Source: Anaerolineae bacterium (GTDB lineage Bacteria > Chloroflexota > Anaerolineae > Promineifilales > Promineifilaceae). Taken from it: a stretch of DNA of 50,320 bases. The position numbers and the translations under genes are program-made. Numbering within the stretch: position 1 is the stretch's first letter; every line of letters begins with the position of its first letter. Shown here piece by piece: positions 1 through 8,974 of this stretch. The DNA lies in the NCBI GenBank assembly GCA_015486215.1, contig WFSA01000253.1, positions 1 through 50,320 of the forward strand, read 5' to 3'. Under the pieces are notes generated by a model. That model was not told the origin of the DNA. It saw only the letters and a program-made list of their open reading frames with translations, and made no database searches.

Positions 1-2161
1 CACTAACCACAATCCGCACCTCGCCCGCTTGCTTTTGCGCGAGCAGAAAATCCGCCAGCGGCTCGCGCAGGTGGCGGGCGATGAGGCGACGCAACGGCCG
101 TGCGCCATACTGCGGCTGATCGTTCTGTGCCAAAATCCATTCCCGCGCTGGGCGGGTGATGTCTAAATCGATCCCCTGTCCAGCCGCCAACTTCAACTCC
201 TTCTTCAACATCAAATCCAAAATTTTTGCCAGATCCTCGCCCGCGAGTTGATGGAACATGATCACATCATCCAGCCGATTGAGGAATTCGGGGCGCAGGA
301 ATGCGTGGACAGCTTCCATCGCCATCGCCCGCTCTTGCTCGCCGATGACGGGGACGAGCATGTGACGCGCCCCCAAATTGCTGGTCATAATCACCACCGT
401 TTCGCTGAACGTGGTCGTCCGCCCCTGATTGTCGGTCAGCCGTCCTTCTTCCATCACTTGCAGCAGCACATCGAACACTTTGTTATGCGCTTTCTCGATT
501 TCATCGAACAGGACGACGGTATACGGCCGTTTCCGCACAAAATTCGTCAACTGCCCCCCCTCCGCGTACCCCACATAACCGGGCGGCGCACCGATGAGCC
601 GATTGACGCTCGCCTCCTCCTGATACTCGCTCATGTCCAAGACCAACATCGCTTTTTCGTCGCCGAACATGAATTCGGCCAACGCCTTCGCCAACTCCGT
701 TTTGCCAACCCCGCTGGGGCCAAGAAAAAGAAACGAGCCAATCGGCCGTTTGGGAGCGCGTAAGCCGACGCGAGCCGTTTTGACGGCACGACTAACGGCC
801 GTTACCGCCTCATCCTGCCCAATAATCCGCCGATGTAAAAGGTCGGCCATGTTTGCATATTTGGACTGCTCATCCTCGCCCAATTTTGTGATGGGGATGT
901 TGGTCATTTGGCTGGCGGCGACCATCACATCATCGGGGCTGAGGGTGTTGTCGGCGGCGATGGCCGATGAAAACAGCGCATCTGCTCCCATTTTGACGAG
1001 GGCGCAGGCGCGGTTTGCCAGTTGCACGGCGGCGGCGGGCAGGGCGATGGATTTGAGGTATTGATCAGCGATGGAAACGGCCGTTTCCAACCCCTCGCGC
1101 GACACCCCAATCTCATACTCCTGCTCCAATCGCTGCTTGTGAAAAGCGAGCATGGCGACTGCCTCCGCCTTCGTCGCCGCTGGCACATCCAGCCGTTGCG
1201 TGTGTTGGCGGATGATGGGGTCTTGCACCAATTTGTTGTACGCGCCCGCCGTCGTTGTGCCGATGATGACCTGCTCATTGCCCAGCAACGCCTTCTGCAA
1301 ATCGCGGCTCACCTGCTGTTTGAAGCGCGTCCGTAAGCGGTCGGCAAAGAAGCGTTCGACGCTTGGCACCAGCAAAACGCCGCCCGATGCGCGGCGCAAT
1401 CCTGCCCGCATGGCGGCCAAATCATTTTCCAGCAGGGCGGTTTCGTTCATCGCCACCAGCGAGCGCAAATCGTCGCCCGCTTTGCCTTCGGCGATGAGTT
1501 GGGCGAGGCTGTACGCCAGCGTGCGCCGTCCCGCCCCCTCTTGCCCAACCAAAATGACGTGCCGTTTGGCGGACAGGGAGAGCAGACCGAGCAGGTCGCG
1601 CAGGAGGTCGATCCGTTGATAAACGGCCGTTGCCATCCCTTTTTTCGCCTCATCCACATAATCATGAATTAGCGGCGTGCCATCCTGTGCAATTTCACCC
1701 AGCAGGGCGATGATGGCGGCGGCGGAGACCCCCATTTTGTTCAGCACGCCATACGTCGTCACGCTCGGCTGCGCCATCGCCGCCAGCGCGTGGCCGCTGC
1801 CCGCCTTCAACTCCTCCCGCGATTGGGCGATGGATAACGCCTCATCCATGACGACGAGCATGTACTCATCGAGCGGTGCGTCTTTGCCGAAATCGTCGGT
1901 GAAATTGAAGTGTGCGTCGCGCCCTTTGTTGCTCCGCGCCATCATCTCCACGCGGCGGCTGAGATCGTCCCAATCGAAGCCGCGCTGCGCTTGCAGTTGG
2001 CGCAAAATCTGGTGGGCGACGCATTTGTCGTCGTCCATGAAGACGCGCAGCAGCAGTTGCGGCGTGAGCAGGCGGAGATTGTAGGTGGATTGTTGGGAAA
2101 CGGCCGTTGTCATCAGCCGTGCCAGTTCAGAGGTGGGGATATTGGGGTTGAGTGTGTCCAT
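1..2161 (-). CDS. Clp/Hsp100 AAA+ unfoldase with a degenerate first ATPase domain (3' end outside window)
   Basis: The open frame starts with ATG at 2161 and runs off the left edge (720 codons visible). Residues 1-170 resemble the two-repeat Clp N domain. A first AAA+ domain begins near residue 200, but its P-loop reads GQEGAGRRT (206-214), so the Lys and Thr/Ser of GxxxxGKT are both Arg. Its Walker B position reads LLVPSVER (264-270) and lacks the Asp-Glu pair. The second AAA+ domain is intact: GPSGVGKT (481-488), VVLFDEIEKAH, the sensor segment IMTSNLGA, the Arg finger in RPEFLNRLDD and sensor 2 in YGARPLRR. The family (ClpA/B/C) unfolds or disaggregates proteins in the cytoplasm. I infer that only the second ring hydrolyses ATP. 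I see no long coiled-coil middle domain, and no clear ClpP-binding loop, so ClpB-like or ClpC-like cannot be decided. Five ACGGCCGT palindromes lie in the visible part. Confidence 0.9.
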   Translation of the reverse strand, partial: MDTLNPNIPTSELARLMTTAVSQQSTYNLRLLTPQLLLRVFMDDDKCVAHQILRQLQAQRGFDWDDLSRRVEMMARSNKGRDAHFNFTDDFGKDAPLDEYMLVVMDEALSIAQSREELKAGSGHALAAMAQPSVTTYGVLNKMGVSAAAIIALLGEIAQDGTPLIHDYVDEAKKGMATAVYQRIDLLRDLLGLLSLSAKRHVILVGQEGAGRRTLAYSLAQLIAEGKAGDDLRSLVAMNETALLENDLAAMRAGLRRASGGVLLVPSVERFFADRLRTRFKQQVSRDLQKALLGNEQVIIGTTTAGAYNKLVQDPIIRQHTQRLDVPAATKAEAVAMLAFHKQRLEQEYEIGVSREGLETAVSIADQYLKSIALPAAAVQLANRACALVKMGADALFSSAIAADNTLSPDDVMVAASQMTNIPITKLGEDEQSKYANMADLLHRRIIGQDEAVTAVSRAVKTARVGLRAPKRPIGSFLFLGPSGVGKTELAKALAEFMFGDEKAMLVLDMSEYQEEASVNRLIGAPPGYVGYAEGGQLTNFVRKRPYTVVLFDEIEKAHNKVFDVLLQVMEEGRLTDNQGRTTTFSETVVIMTSNLGARHMLVPVIGEQERAMAMEAVHAFLRPEFLNRLDDVIMFHQLAGEDLAKILDLMLKKELKLAAGQGIDLDITRPAREWILAQNDQPQYGARPLRRLIARHLREPLADFLLAQKQAGEVRIVVS

Positions 2162-2199
2162 CAGAATATGGTAGAAGGGAAAGCAAAATGTGGCAAGCC

Positions 2200-2240
2200 A
2201 AAACAAAAACCCGCCTTGAGAAAATCTCAAGACGGGCTTT
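2200..2240 (-). terminator. Rho-independent terminator of the triple binding-protein gene
   Basis: Read on the minus strand, a GC-rich stem of about 13 bp (2208-2221 paired with 2225-2239, loop of three bases) is followed by a T-rich run (complement of 2200-2209). It lies 65 bases after the stop of the binding-protein gene and before the start of the Clp gene. Confidence 0.8.
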
Positions 2241-2304
2241 CTACAGTCTACTATATCGGGCAATTCAGATGAGCGATTCGTTAAATCGCCCAAAATCACA
2301 TTAC

Positions 2305-4743
2305 CTACTCTTCAATATCATCATCAGTGATAGTGAATGCATCTGAGAAATACATCGTAGCCAGTTCATCCAACACTCCACTCGCCTTTAATTCAACCAA
2401 AGCAGCATTGAACGGCCCGACTAATTCGCTGTCAAGCGGGAAGACAAAACCAAGTTGGTCACTGGAGAGTGATTCGCCAATCAGTTCAAGAGCTTCTGCA
2501 TTTACGCCAAGATACCCTTGTCCAGCGGTCTCATCCATCACAACAACGTCGATGTCGCCAGCAAGAAGAGCTTGCACAGCAAAGGGGAATTGCTCGAACG
2601 CTTCGATGCGGCCTTCGCCAAACAGGGCAGCGGCCGTTTCGTAATTTGTCGTACCAATTTGCGTACCAATCTTGAGGTCTTCATTAGCGATAAGATCATC
2701 GGCAGAAGCAAAACGATCTTCACCTTTGCGAACGAGGAAACGTTGATCGATGCTGATATATCCATCAGAGAACGCGACAACTTCGGCGCGATCTTCGGTG
2801 ATGGTGATGCCGTCAGCAGCCATATCAAATTGACCATCAGCTACCGCTTGAATCATCCCTTCCCACGCTGCTTCAACGTAGACAGGAACACAGTTTAACA
2901 TTTCGCACATCGTATCAATCGCATCATAATCCCAACCAGCCGGTTCGCCTGTTGCCAATGAGATGTAATTGAAGGGCAGATACGCATTTTCAACCGCGAC
3001 AGTCACTTCCATACCTTCTAAGTCAGGAAGTTCAACCGCATAAGCACCATCACCAATATCATCGTAAGTGATTGTGAATGCGTCAGAGAAATACTCAGAA
3101 GAGAGTGCTTCTAATGTGCCATCAGCTTTGATGGCCGCAAGAGCGATGTTGAACGGTTCAACCAAGTCGCTACCGGGAGAGAATACGAACCCGAGTTGGT
3201 CGCCTGCAAGCGGCTCACCAATCAGTTCTAATTCGTCAGCGTTGACACCGAGGTACCCTTGTCCAGCGGTCTCATCCATCACAACAACGTCGATGTCGCC
3301 AGCCAACAAGGCTTGCACGGCGAAGGGGAATTGCTCAAACGCTTCGATGCGATCTTCGCCAAACAGGGCGGAAGCGGTTTCGTAATTGGTCGTACCAACC
3401 TGCGTACCAATTTTGATGCTTTCGTCAGCTAAAATATCCTCAGCGGAGGCAAAGCTATCTTCGCCCAAACGGACGAGGAAGCGTTGGTTGATGTTGATAT
3501 AGCCATCGGAAAAGTCTACGATTTCGGCGCGGTCATCGGTGATGGTGATACCGTCGGCTGCCATGTCAAATTGACCATCGGCTACCGCTTGAATCATCCC
3601 TTCCCATGCAGCTTCAACATAGACGGGGGTACAGTTGAGCAGTTCACACATCACACCAATCGTATCATAATCCCAACCTGCGGGTTCACCTGTCTCTAAT
3701 GAGATGTAATTGAAGGGCAAGTATGCGTTTTCTATGGCGACGGTTACTTCACGACCACCCAAATCAGGCATTTCAACCTCTTCTGCACCGTCATCACCAT
3801 AAGCTCCGTCACCAATATCATCATAGGTGATGGTAAATGCGTCGGAGAAGTAGGCGGAGGATAATGCTTCCAATGTACCATCTTCTTTCATGGCAGAGAG
3901 AGCGGCGTTGAACGGTTCAACCAAGTCGCTGCCGGGAGAGAATACGAACCCGAGTTGGTCGCCTGCAAGCGGCTCACCAATCAGTTCTAATTCGTCAGCG
4001 TTGACACCGAGGTACCCTTGTCCAGCGGTCTCGTCCATCACAACAACGTCGATGTCGCCAGCCAACAAGGCTTGCACGGCGAAGGGGAATTGCTCAAACG
4101 CTTCGATGCGATCTTCGCCAAACAGGGCGGAAGCGGTTTCGTAATTGGTCGTGCCAACTTGCGTACCAATTTTGATGTTTTCGTCAGCTAAAATATCATC
4201 AGCGGAGGCAAAGCTATCTTCGCCCAAACGGACGAGGAAGCGTTGGTTGATGTTGATATAGCCATCGGAAAAGTCTACGATTTCGGCGCGGTCATCGGTG
4301 ATGGTGATACCATCGGCTGCCATGTCAAATTGACCATCGGCTACCGCTTGGATCATCCCTTCCCATGCAGCTTCAACGTAAACGGGGGTACAGTTGAGCA
4401 TTTCACACATCTTGTTGATGGTGTCATAATCCCAACCAGCAGGTTCGCCTGTTTCCAATGAGATGTAATTGAAGGGGAGGTATGCGTTTTCTACGGCGAC
4501 GGTTACTTCACGGCCACCAAGATCGGGTAAACCACTCTCTTCATTTACGGCTGGTTCTTCAACGGCTTCGTCAACCTCTGGGGCGGCTTCTTCAACTTCT
4601 TCAGAAGCCTCCTCAGAAGTTTCTTGAACGGCTGTCTCTTCAACTGCCGTTTCTTCAGCAGGTTTATCCGCGCTGCCGCCACAAGCGGCAAGCGCAAACA
4701 TTAACATTAATGCAAACAATAAGGGGGACAATTTTTTCAACAT
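2305..4743 (-). CDS. Lipoprotein with three tandem family-3 solute-binding (amino-acid type) domains
   Basis: An 812-residue exported protein. Residues 1-20 form a signal peptide with lipobox LAAC, Cys21 being the lipidation site. Residues 25-70 are an acidic Glu/Ala/Val linker. Three copies of a periplasmic binding protein (SBP_bac_3) domain follow, starting near residues 72, 325 and 572. Each holds the same landmarks: ENAYLPFNYISL, WDYD, EAAWEGMIQAVADGQFDM, an Arg in DRAE (the usual carboxylate ligand of amino-acid binders) and Asp in MDETAGQGY. Usual family members have one such domain of about 250 residues. Copies 1 and 2 are almost identical also in DNA; copy 3 is more diverged. No permease or ATPase gene is adjacent, so it is an orphan binding protein. 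An SD sequence (AAGGAG) precedes the start. The gene has no ACGGCCGT octamer. Ligand unknown; polar amino acid is the family default. Confidence 0.93.
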   Translation of the reverse strand: MLKKLSPLLFALMLMFALAACGGSADKPAEETAVEETAVQETSEEASEEVEEAAPEVDEAVEEPAVNEESGLPDLGGREVTVAVENAYLPFNYISLETGEPAGWDYDTINKMCEMLNCTPVYVEAAWEGMIQAVADGQFDMAADGITITDDRAEIVDFSDGYININQRFLVRLGEDSFASADDILADENIKIGTQVGTTNYETASALFGEDRIEAFEQFPFAVQALLAGDIDVVVMDETAGQGYLGVNADELELIGEPLAGDQLGFVFSPGSDLVEPFNAALSAMKEDGTLEALSSAYFSDAFTITYDDIGDGAYGDDGAEEVEMPDLGGREVTVAIENAYLPFNYISLETGEPAGWDYDTIGVMCELLNCTPVYVEAAWEGMIQAVADGQFDMAADGITITDDRAEIVDFSDGYININQRFLVRLGEDSFASAEDILADESIKIGTQVGTTNYETASALFGEDRIEAFEQFPFAVQALLAGDIDVVVMDETAGQGYLGVNADELELIGEPLAGDQLGFVFSPGSDLVEPFNIALAAIKADGTLEALSSEYFSDAFTITYDDIGDGAYAVELPDLEGMEVTVAVENAYLPFNYISLATGEPAGWDYDAIDTMCEMLNCVPVYVEAAWEGMIQAVADGQFDMAADGITITEDRAEVVAFSDGYISIDQRFLVRKGEDRFASADDLIANEDLKIGTQIGTTNYETAAALFGEGRIEAFEQFPFAVQALLAGDIDVVVMDETAGQGYLGVNAEALELIGESLSSDQLGFVFPLDSELVGPFNAALVELKASGVLDELATMYFSDAFTITDDDIEE

Positions 4744-4805
4744 TCTCTCTTCTCCTTTTTTTGAGAATTACGGGCAATTTCATCATAAAACCGCCTCTAT
4801 TTGTA

Positions 4806-4826
4806 TCGCTGGGCATTCCAGCGATG
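4806..4826 (-). promoter_or_regulatory. Small hairpin in the leader of the triple binding-protein gene
   Basis: An inverted repeat with 8-bp arms (ATCGCTGG and CCAGCGAT) and a 5-base loop. It lies between the predicted promoter and the start codon, so it would be at the 5' end of the mRNA. Its role (mRNA stability or control) is not shown. Confidence 0.4.
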
Positions 4827-4837
4827 AATCAAAGGTA

Positions 4838-4865
4838 ATTATGGCACGCCTTCTTATGGTTGCAA
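4838..4865 (-). promoter_or_regulatory. Putative sigma-70 type promoter of the triple binding-protein gene
   Basis: On the minus strand TTGCAA (4860-4865) and CATAAT (4838-4843) are separated by 16 bases, with an upstream TG one base before the -10 box. It sits about 95 bases before the start codon. Confidence 0.5.
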
Positions 4866-4940
4866 GTTTACCAATGCGTTATCAGCAATTCCAATTCTAA
4901 AATCAATGTAGAAAAAATATTGTCTTGTGATACCATCAAG

Positions 4941-5060
4941 GTATCTTCTCAGCCTATCAATTATTTCACCATAAAGAAGCAAAGATCACAAAGAAAATCT
5001 TAAAAAACGCTGTGTTCTTCGTGTCTTTGTGGTTAATTTGGACAATGGCTGAGTAGTTAC
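4941..5060. repeat. 120-bp GTAACTACTCAGCC-family element, copy 1
   Basis: The right end is the complement of GTAACTACTCAGCC, while the left end reads GTATCTTCTCAGCC and so looks like a hybrid with the other MITE family. The interior matches the copies at 10702-11034 and 27488-27607. No matching flanking duplication is visible, which fits decay or recombination. It fills the gap 4744-5132 together with the promoter region. Confidence 0.75.
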
Positions 5061-5132
5061 CATAGATAAAAAGACCAAAATCAGTGCTATCTGTGTTTAT
5101 CTGTGTACGATAGTACGATAGTTAGGGTGTAA

Positions 5133-6440
5133 ATGAGCGATAAAGATAAATCATGGCAGGAAAAATTGCGCCGATTAGGGGTTGTGCGCGGCACGCGCAA
5201 TACCTCGTTCAAATTGCCGCCCCTGCCAAGCGAACTGTCATTGCCTCAAAGGACAACGGCCGTTGACCACAACACCCCCATGCCGCTGACACAATTGTTA
5301 CCTGGCTTGACAGAAGTGGAAACGGATGGCATTTCCTGCCTTGTGCGTGACAAACTGTATCCAATTGAGAGAAAACACGGCCGTTTTCCCCTCTCTCTCC
5401 TCCTCCATCACAATCCTGCCGATGGCGCATCGCTCATCACCGATGCCGACCCATCCATCACCACCTTCCGCGATTTCCTTTTTATAGATACCGAAACGAC
5501 AGGGCTGGCAGGCGCAGGAACACTCGCTTTCATGGTCGGTGCCGGCTTTTTTGAGGGGGATGTTTTCATCGTGCGCCAATACTTTTTGCGCGAGCATGGA
5601 GATGAGGAGGCGATGCTACTCCAGCTGACCGATCTACTGGCTGGCAGGCGGGGATTGGTTAGCTTCAACGGCCGTTCCTTTGATATTCCTTTGTTAAACG
5701 GCCGTTTTCTGATAAACCGCCTCCCCAGCCCGCTGCCCGATCTGCCCCATTTTGACCTATTGCACCCCGCCCGCCGCTTGTGGAAACACCGCTTTGGCTC
5801 CTGTTCTTTGAGTCATTTAGAAACGCAGCTTCTTGGCGTACCCCGCACCCATCAAGATATCCCCGGCGCACTCATTCCCGCGCTATATCACCGCTATTTG
5901 AACGATGGCGACGGCCGTCAAATGGCGCGTGTTTTCTATCACAACAAACTAGACATCTTATCAATGGTCACACTGGCAGCAGAGGTAATGCGCCAATTCA
6001 ACCAGCCCGATAGTGCCGATCATCCCATAGATTTATTCAGCTTGGGGCGATGGCACGCCGATAATGGGGACAAAACAACGGCCGAAAACTGCCTAAAATG
6101 GGCGTTAGCAGGTGACTTGCCCTTAGTAATTTTCCACAAATCGCTGGCACAATTGGCACAGTTGCTAAAACGGCAAAACCGGCGCGATGAGGCTGTCCCA
6201 TTATGGCAGCAGCTGGCGGCGACGAGTTTCGATGATGTGACGGGGCATGTGGAGTTAGCAAAACATTATGAGTGGCAGACGGGGGAGTTGAAAACGGCCG
6301 TTTTCTGGACAGATCAAGCAATAGCATTGACAAATGATCCGCTCGTTCAATCAGAATTGTCCCATCGAATTCGACGATTGCAGCGTAAATTGGACACTGA
6401 TTGCACAGACAAACACAGACAAAAAGATCAAAATCAATGA
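5133..6440 (+). CDS. YprB-like RNase H-fold exonuclease with C-terminal helical repeats
   Basis: 435 residues. Residues about 110-270 carry an RNase H-like DEDD exonuclease domain of the YprB type: FIDTETTGLAGAG gives the first acidic pair, SFNGRSFDIPLLNGRF the next Asp, and YHNKLDILSM the last Asp with His. These residues bind two metal ions in DnaQ-like nucleases. The C-terminal third (about 290-420) looks like TPR-type helices, possibly a protein-binding part. Family proteins are thought to act in nucleic-acid processing; the substrate is not known. The last residues (TDKHRQKDQNQ) are encoded by a low-complexity intergenic-type repeat, so the original C-terminus may have been shorter. It is convergent with kbl. 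Six ACGGCCGT palindromes lie inside. Confidence 0.82.
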   Translation: MSDKDKSWQEKLRRLGVVRGTRNTSFKLPPLPSELSLPQRTTAVDHNTPMPLTQLLPGLTEVETDGISCLVRDKLYPIERKHGRFPLSLLLHHNPADGASLITDADPSITTFRDFLFIDTETTGLAGAGTLAFMVGAGFFEGDVFIVRQYFLREHGDEEAMLLQLTDLLAGRRGLVSFNGRSFDIPLLNGRFLINRLPSPLPDLPHFDLLHPARRLWKHRFGSCSLSHLETQLLGVPRTHQDIPGALIPALYHRYLNDGDGRQMARVFYHNKLDILSMVTLAAEVMRQFNQPDSADHPIDLFSLGRWHADNGDKTTAENCLKWALAGDLPLVIFHKSLAQLAQLLKRQNRRDEAVPLWQQLAATSFDDVTGHVELAKHYEWQTGELKTAVFWTDQAIALTNDPLVQSELSHRIRRLQRKLDTDCTDKHRQKDQNQ

Positions 6441-6465
6441 AATCAGCGTGATCAGTGTCCAATAC

Positions 6466-6535
6466 GGGACGCGGATGAACGCGGATCAAAGAAAGAAAAT
6501 CCGCGTTCATCCGCCTGATCCGCGTTCCATTTTAC
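6466..6535. terminator. Inverted repeat between convergent genes
   Basis: Repeats of CGCGGATGAACGCGGAT type on the left pair with ATCCGCGTTCATCCGC on the right across an A-rich centre. Related inverted repeats follow genes at 22440-22494 and 30461-30509. The position between two convergent stop codons suggests a bidirectional terminator, although no clean T run follows. Confidence 0.45.
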
Positions 6536-6547
6536 ACCAATCACCTT

Positions 6548-7726
6548 TTAATTAATCACACCAAGTTCGCGGCCAACGCGGGCAAATGTATCAAGAGCCA
6601 TCTCCAGATCACTTTGGCTGTGGGCGGCTGAATTCATCACCCGAATACGCGCCTTGCCTCTGGGTACGGTCGGGAATTTGATGGACATCGCAAATACGCC
6701 TTCCTCAAACAAGCGTCGGCTGAACTTCTGCGCCAACGACGCTTCGCCCAGCATAACGGGCAGGATGGGAGTCGTCGTTTCACCAGTATCAAAGCCTAAC
6801 GCTTGCATCCCTTTCTTGAAGAATGCACTATTACTCCACAGTTTATCCACAAGCTCGGTAGATTCTTCCAGCATGTTGACGCTTTCTAAACAGGCGGCGG
6901 CATCGGGAACGGTCGCCGCGCTGGAGAAGAGAAACGGCCGTCCACGCTGCCGTAACCACTCAATAATTTCACGCTTGCCCGCGACCAAGCCGCCCATCAC
7001 CCCAAATGCTTTGCTCAAGGTGCCGACTTCAACATCAATACGGCCGTGTAACTTAAAATGATCCACAATGCCGCGCCCGCCATCGCCTAAAACGCCCTCG
7101 CCGTGCGCGTCATCGACCATGATCATGATGTCATGCTCTTCGGCCGCTTCGCATAATTTATCGAGCGGGGCGATGTCGCCGTCCATACTGAACACGCCAT
7201 CGGTGATGATGAGCCGACGGCCGTTTGTCTCCGTTTCGCCGATCACGCGGCGCAAATCATCTACATTACTGTGTGCATAGCGCACCACTTTGGCACGGCT
7301 CAAGCGGCAGCCATCAATAATGCTGGCATGGTTCAATTCGTCAGAAAAAATCACATCCTGTTTGCCCACAAGGGCGGGGATGACGGCTAAATTAGCAGTA
7401 AAACCGCTCTGGAAGGTGATGCACGCCTCAGCTTTTTTGAACGCCGCCAGCCGCTCTTCCAATTCGATATGTACCGCCATCGTGCCAGCAATCGTACGAA
7501 CCGCGCCCGGCCCCACGCCATATGTATCAATCGCCTCTTTGGTCGCCTGACGCAGGCGGGGATGGTTTGCCAGCCCCAAATAATTATTGGCGCAGAAGTT
7601 GAGGACGGAACGGCCGTCAATCGTCACCCACGCTCCCATCGGTGATTCGATGGTGCGAATTTCATTAAATAATCCAGCCTCTCTCAGGCCGTCCAGTTCA
7701 TCATTAATCCAATCTAATTTGCTCAT
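6548..7726 (-). CDS. kbl: Glycine C-acetyltransferase (2-amino-3-ketobutyrate CoA ligase)
   Basis: 392 residues, the usual length of this alpha-oxoamine synthase family (Kbl about 398). Kbl cleaves 2-amino-3-ketobutyrate with CoA to glycine and acetyl-CoA in threonine breakdown, in the cytoplasm with PLP. Seen: [14 protein letters not shown] at 43-56, the glycine-rich [20 protein letters not shown], the PLP-binding VDDAHGEG (204-211) and the Schiff-base Lys239 in [12 protein letters not shown]. Related enzymes (8-amino-7-oxononanoate synthase, serine palmitoyltransferase) share the fold; the [10 protein letters not shown] segment and overall match favour Kbl. No threonine dehydrogenase (tdh) gene is next to it, so the pathway link is not shown here. 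Confidence 0.85.
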   Translation of the reverse strand: MSKLDWINDELDGLREAGLFNEIRTIESPMGAWVTIDGRSVLNFCANNYLGLANHPRLRQATKEAIDTYGVGPGAVRTIAGTMAVHIELEERLAAFKKAEACITFQSGFTANLAVIPALVGKQDVIFSDELNHASIIDGCRLSRAKVVRYAHSNVDDLRRVIGETETNGRRLIITDGVFSMDGDIAPLDKLCEAAEEHDIMIMVDDAHGEGVLGDGGRGIVDHFKLHGRIDVEVGTLSKAFGVMGGLVAGKREIIEWLRQRGRPFLFSSAATVPDAAACLESVNMLEESTELVDKLWSNSAFFKKGMQALGFDTGETTTPILPVMLGEASLAQKFSRRLFEEGVFAMSIKFPTVPRGKARIRVMNSAAHSQSDLEMALDTFARVGRELGVIN

Positions 7727-7755
7727 ATTTTCTCCAATCAGGTGTGCAGGTTTGC

Positions 7756-8511
7756 TTACATTTTTGTGGGAAAGTCAAAAAACTGCGTTTCCATCTCAAG
7801 TTTTTGGGCGAGATGGCGGCCCAATGCTTGTACGCCGACGGTTTCAGTGGCGTAATGGCCGGCAAAGATCACATTCATGCCGTAGTCGGATGCTGCCCAA
7901 TAGTTGGCGTGGGATGTTTCGCCAGTAAGCAGCGTATCCGCGCCTAACGCTTTCGCTTCGGCGACTAAATCGGCACCAAAGCCGGAAATAATGGCGATGT
8001 TGCTGACCGTTTGGCTGCCGTGTGCGAGGACGCGGGCGTTTGTGTCAAGTTTGTCGTTAATTTCGGTGGTGAGGGTGGATAACGGCCGTTTTTCGACCAT
8101 CTCCCCCCACACGCCCAACGGCGTGCCGTTGGGTGATGCCCATGTGCCAGCCACATTCACGCCCAGCATCTGCGCCAACACCGCGTTATTACCCACATCC
8201 GGATGCGCGTCTAACGGCAGATGGGCGGCGTAGAGATTCACGCCATGCTCCATAAACAGCCGCACCCGCTCGCCCAACGGCCCAGCAATACGCTCCACGC
8301 CGCGCCACAATACGCCGTGATGCACCAGCAGCATATCTGCGCCCCACTCAGCGGCAGCACGAATGACGGGCGGAGCCGCATCCACCGCCAACCCAATTTT
8401 CAAAATCTCATCATTGCCGCTTTCAACCTGCAATCCCTGCGGCCCATAATCCTTAATCTCCGCAATGCGAAGATATTCATCTAAATAAGTGACTAAATCA
8501 TCTCTTTTCAT
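7756..8511 (-). CDS. Nif3-family dinuclear metal protein (YbgI/GTP cyclohydrolase I type 2 fold)
   Basis: The start [14 protein letters not shown] at 8511 fits the family N-terminus, giving 251 residues; an in-frame upstream ATG at 8571 would add 20 residues unlike the family. Motifs are [19 protein letters not shown] (metal-binding His pair near residue 63) and [14 protein letters not shown] near the C-terminus (His and Glu metal ligands). Members form hexameric toroids with two metal ions per subunit. Their reaction is unsettled, and the name GTP cyclohydrolase type 2 is only an annotation habit. It follows kbl's start by 29 bases on the same strand and may be co-transcribed with it. Confidence 0.85.
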   Translation of the reverse strand: MKRDDLVTYLDEYLRIAEIKDYGPQGLQVESGNDEILKIGLAVDAAPPVIRAAAEWGADMLLVHHGVLWRGVERIAGPLGERVRLFMEHGVNLYAAHLPLDAHPDVGNNAVLAQMLGVNVAGTWASPNGTPLGVWGEMVEKRPLSTLTTEINDKLDTNARVLAHGSQTVSNIAIISGFGADLVAEAKALGADTLLTGETSHANYWAASDYGMNVIFAGHYATETVGVQALGRHLAQKLEMETQFFDFPTKM

Positions 8512-8587
8512 AATTTTTTGGGGGAGTATGCAAATGTACAACCAGCCATCTGCCCACTTGCAAACTTGCACCTATACTGCCATCATC

Positions 8588-8752
8588 ATGGGCAGATTTT
8601 TAATTTTGAATGAACCTGTTTTACTTTTGAATGTTACATATGAGCCATTAAATGTGACGACAATGCGACGTGCGTTGACGTTGATTTTATCGGGAAAGGC
8701 CAATATCGTGATCAATGGGCGGGGTGTGGTGCGAACGCAGACGGCCGTTTAA
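8588..8752 (+). pseudogene. Truncated HNH endonuclease, N-terminal fragment
   Basis: The 54 residues starting MGRFLILNEPVLLLNVTYEP match the N-terminal part of the common bacterial HNH endonuclease (pattern VLVLNxxYEPLNVxxxRRAxxLxxxGKA). The zinc/HNH catalytic part, which should follow, is missing. The frame ends in a stop formed directly after an ACGGCCGTT palindrome (reading T-A-V-stop) and is followed at once by repeat DNA (8768 onward). I infer the 3' part was lost when repeats entered. Confidence 0.65.
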
Positions 8753-8767
8753 ACCCAGACCCATCGC

Positions 8768-8872
8768 TAAGGGAAAACTCGTAAATAACTTTGGACTTTC
8801 AGGTGACAGGCACTTGGCAAGTGCCTGTCACCTGAAAGTCCAAAGTTAAAAACGAACCTTCCCTAAGGAACG
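8768..8872. repeat. Repeat R1, copy 1, with a 61-bp perfect palindrome
   Basis: A palindrome at 8787-8847 has two 30-base arms around one central base, with no mismatch seen. It is flanked by GGGAAAACTCGTAAAT on the left and AACGAACCTTCCCTAAGG on the right. An inverted copy with a damaged arm is at 10443-10557, and a copy with a different interior is at 10570-10696. Confidence 0.8.
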
Positions 8873-8974
8873 AGGACTTATTTAACTACCAAAGTTATCA
8901 TTCCCGCCCCCACCTTCGTGAGGGCAAACTCTTTTAGACGGGAATCCATGATTTCCCAGACTGTGGATTCCTAA
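8871..8974. repeat. Repeat R2, partial copy
   Basis: It begins AGGAACGAGGACTTATTTAA and contains ATTCCCGCCCCCACCTTCGT and ATGATTTCCCAGACTGTGGA. The same sequence in the same direction lies on the other side of the kinase gene (10116-10296), and longer inverted copies lie at 16484-16676 and 46178-46373. Confidence 0.75.

Noticed and set aside
2538-2837. Open frames antisense to or in other frames of the triple binding-protein gene, including several conserved-looking 105-residue ones
   Set aside because: They repeat because the gene itself is triplicated; they lack start signals and are shadows.
5209-5871. Minus-strand frames opposite the YprB-like gene
   Set aside because: The plus-strand frame has the DEDD motifs and continuous homology; the others have none.
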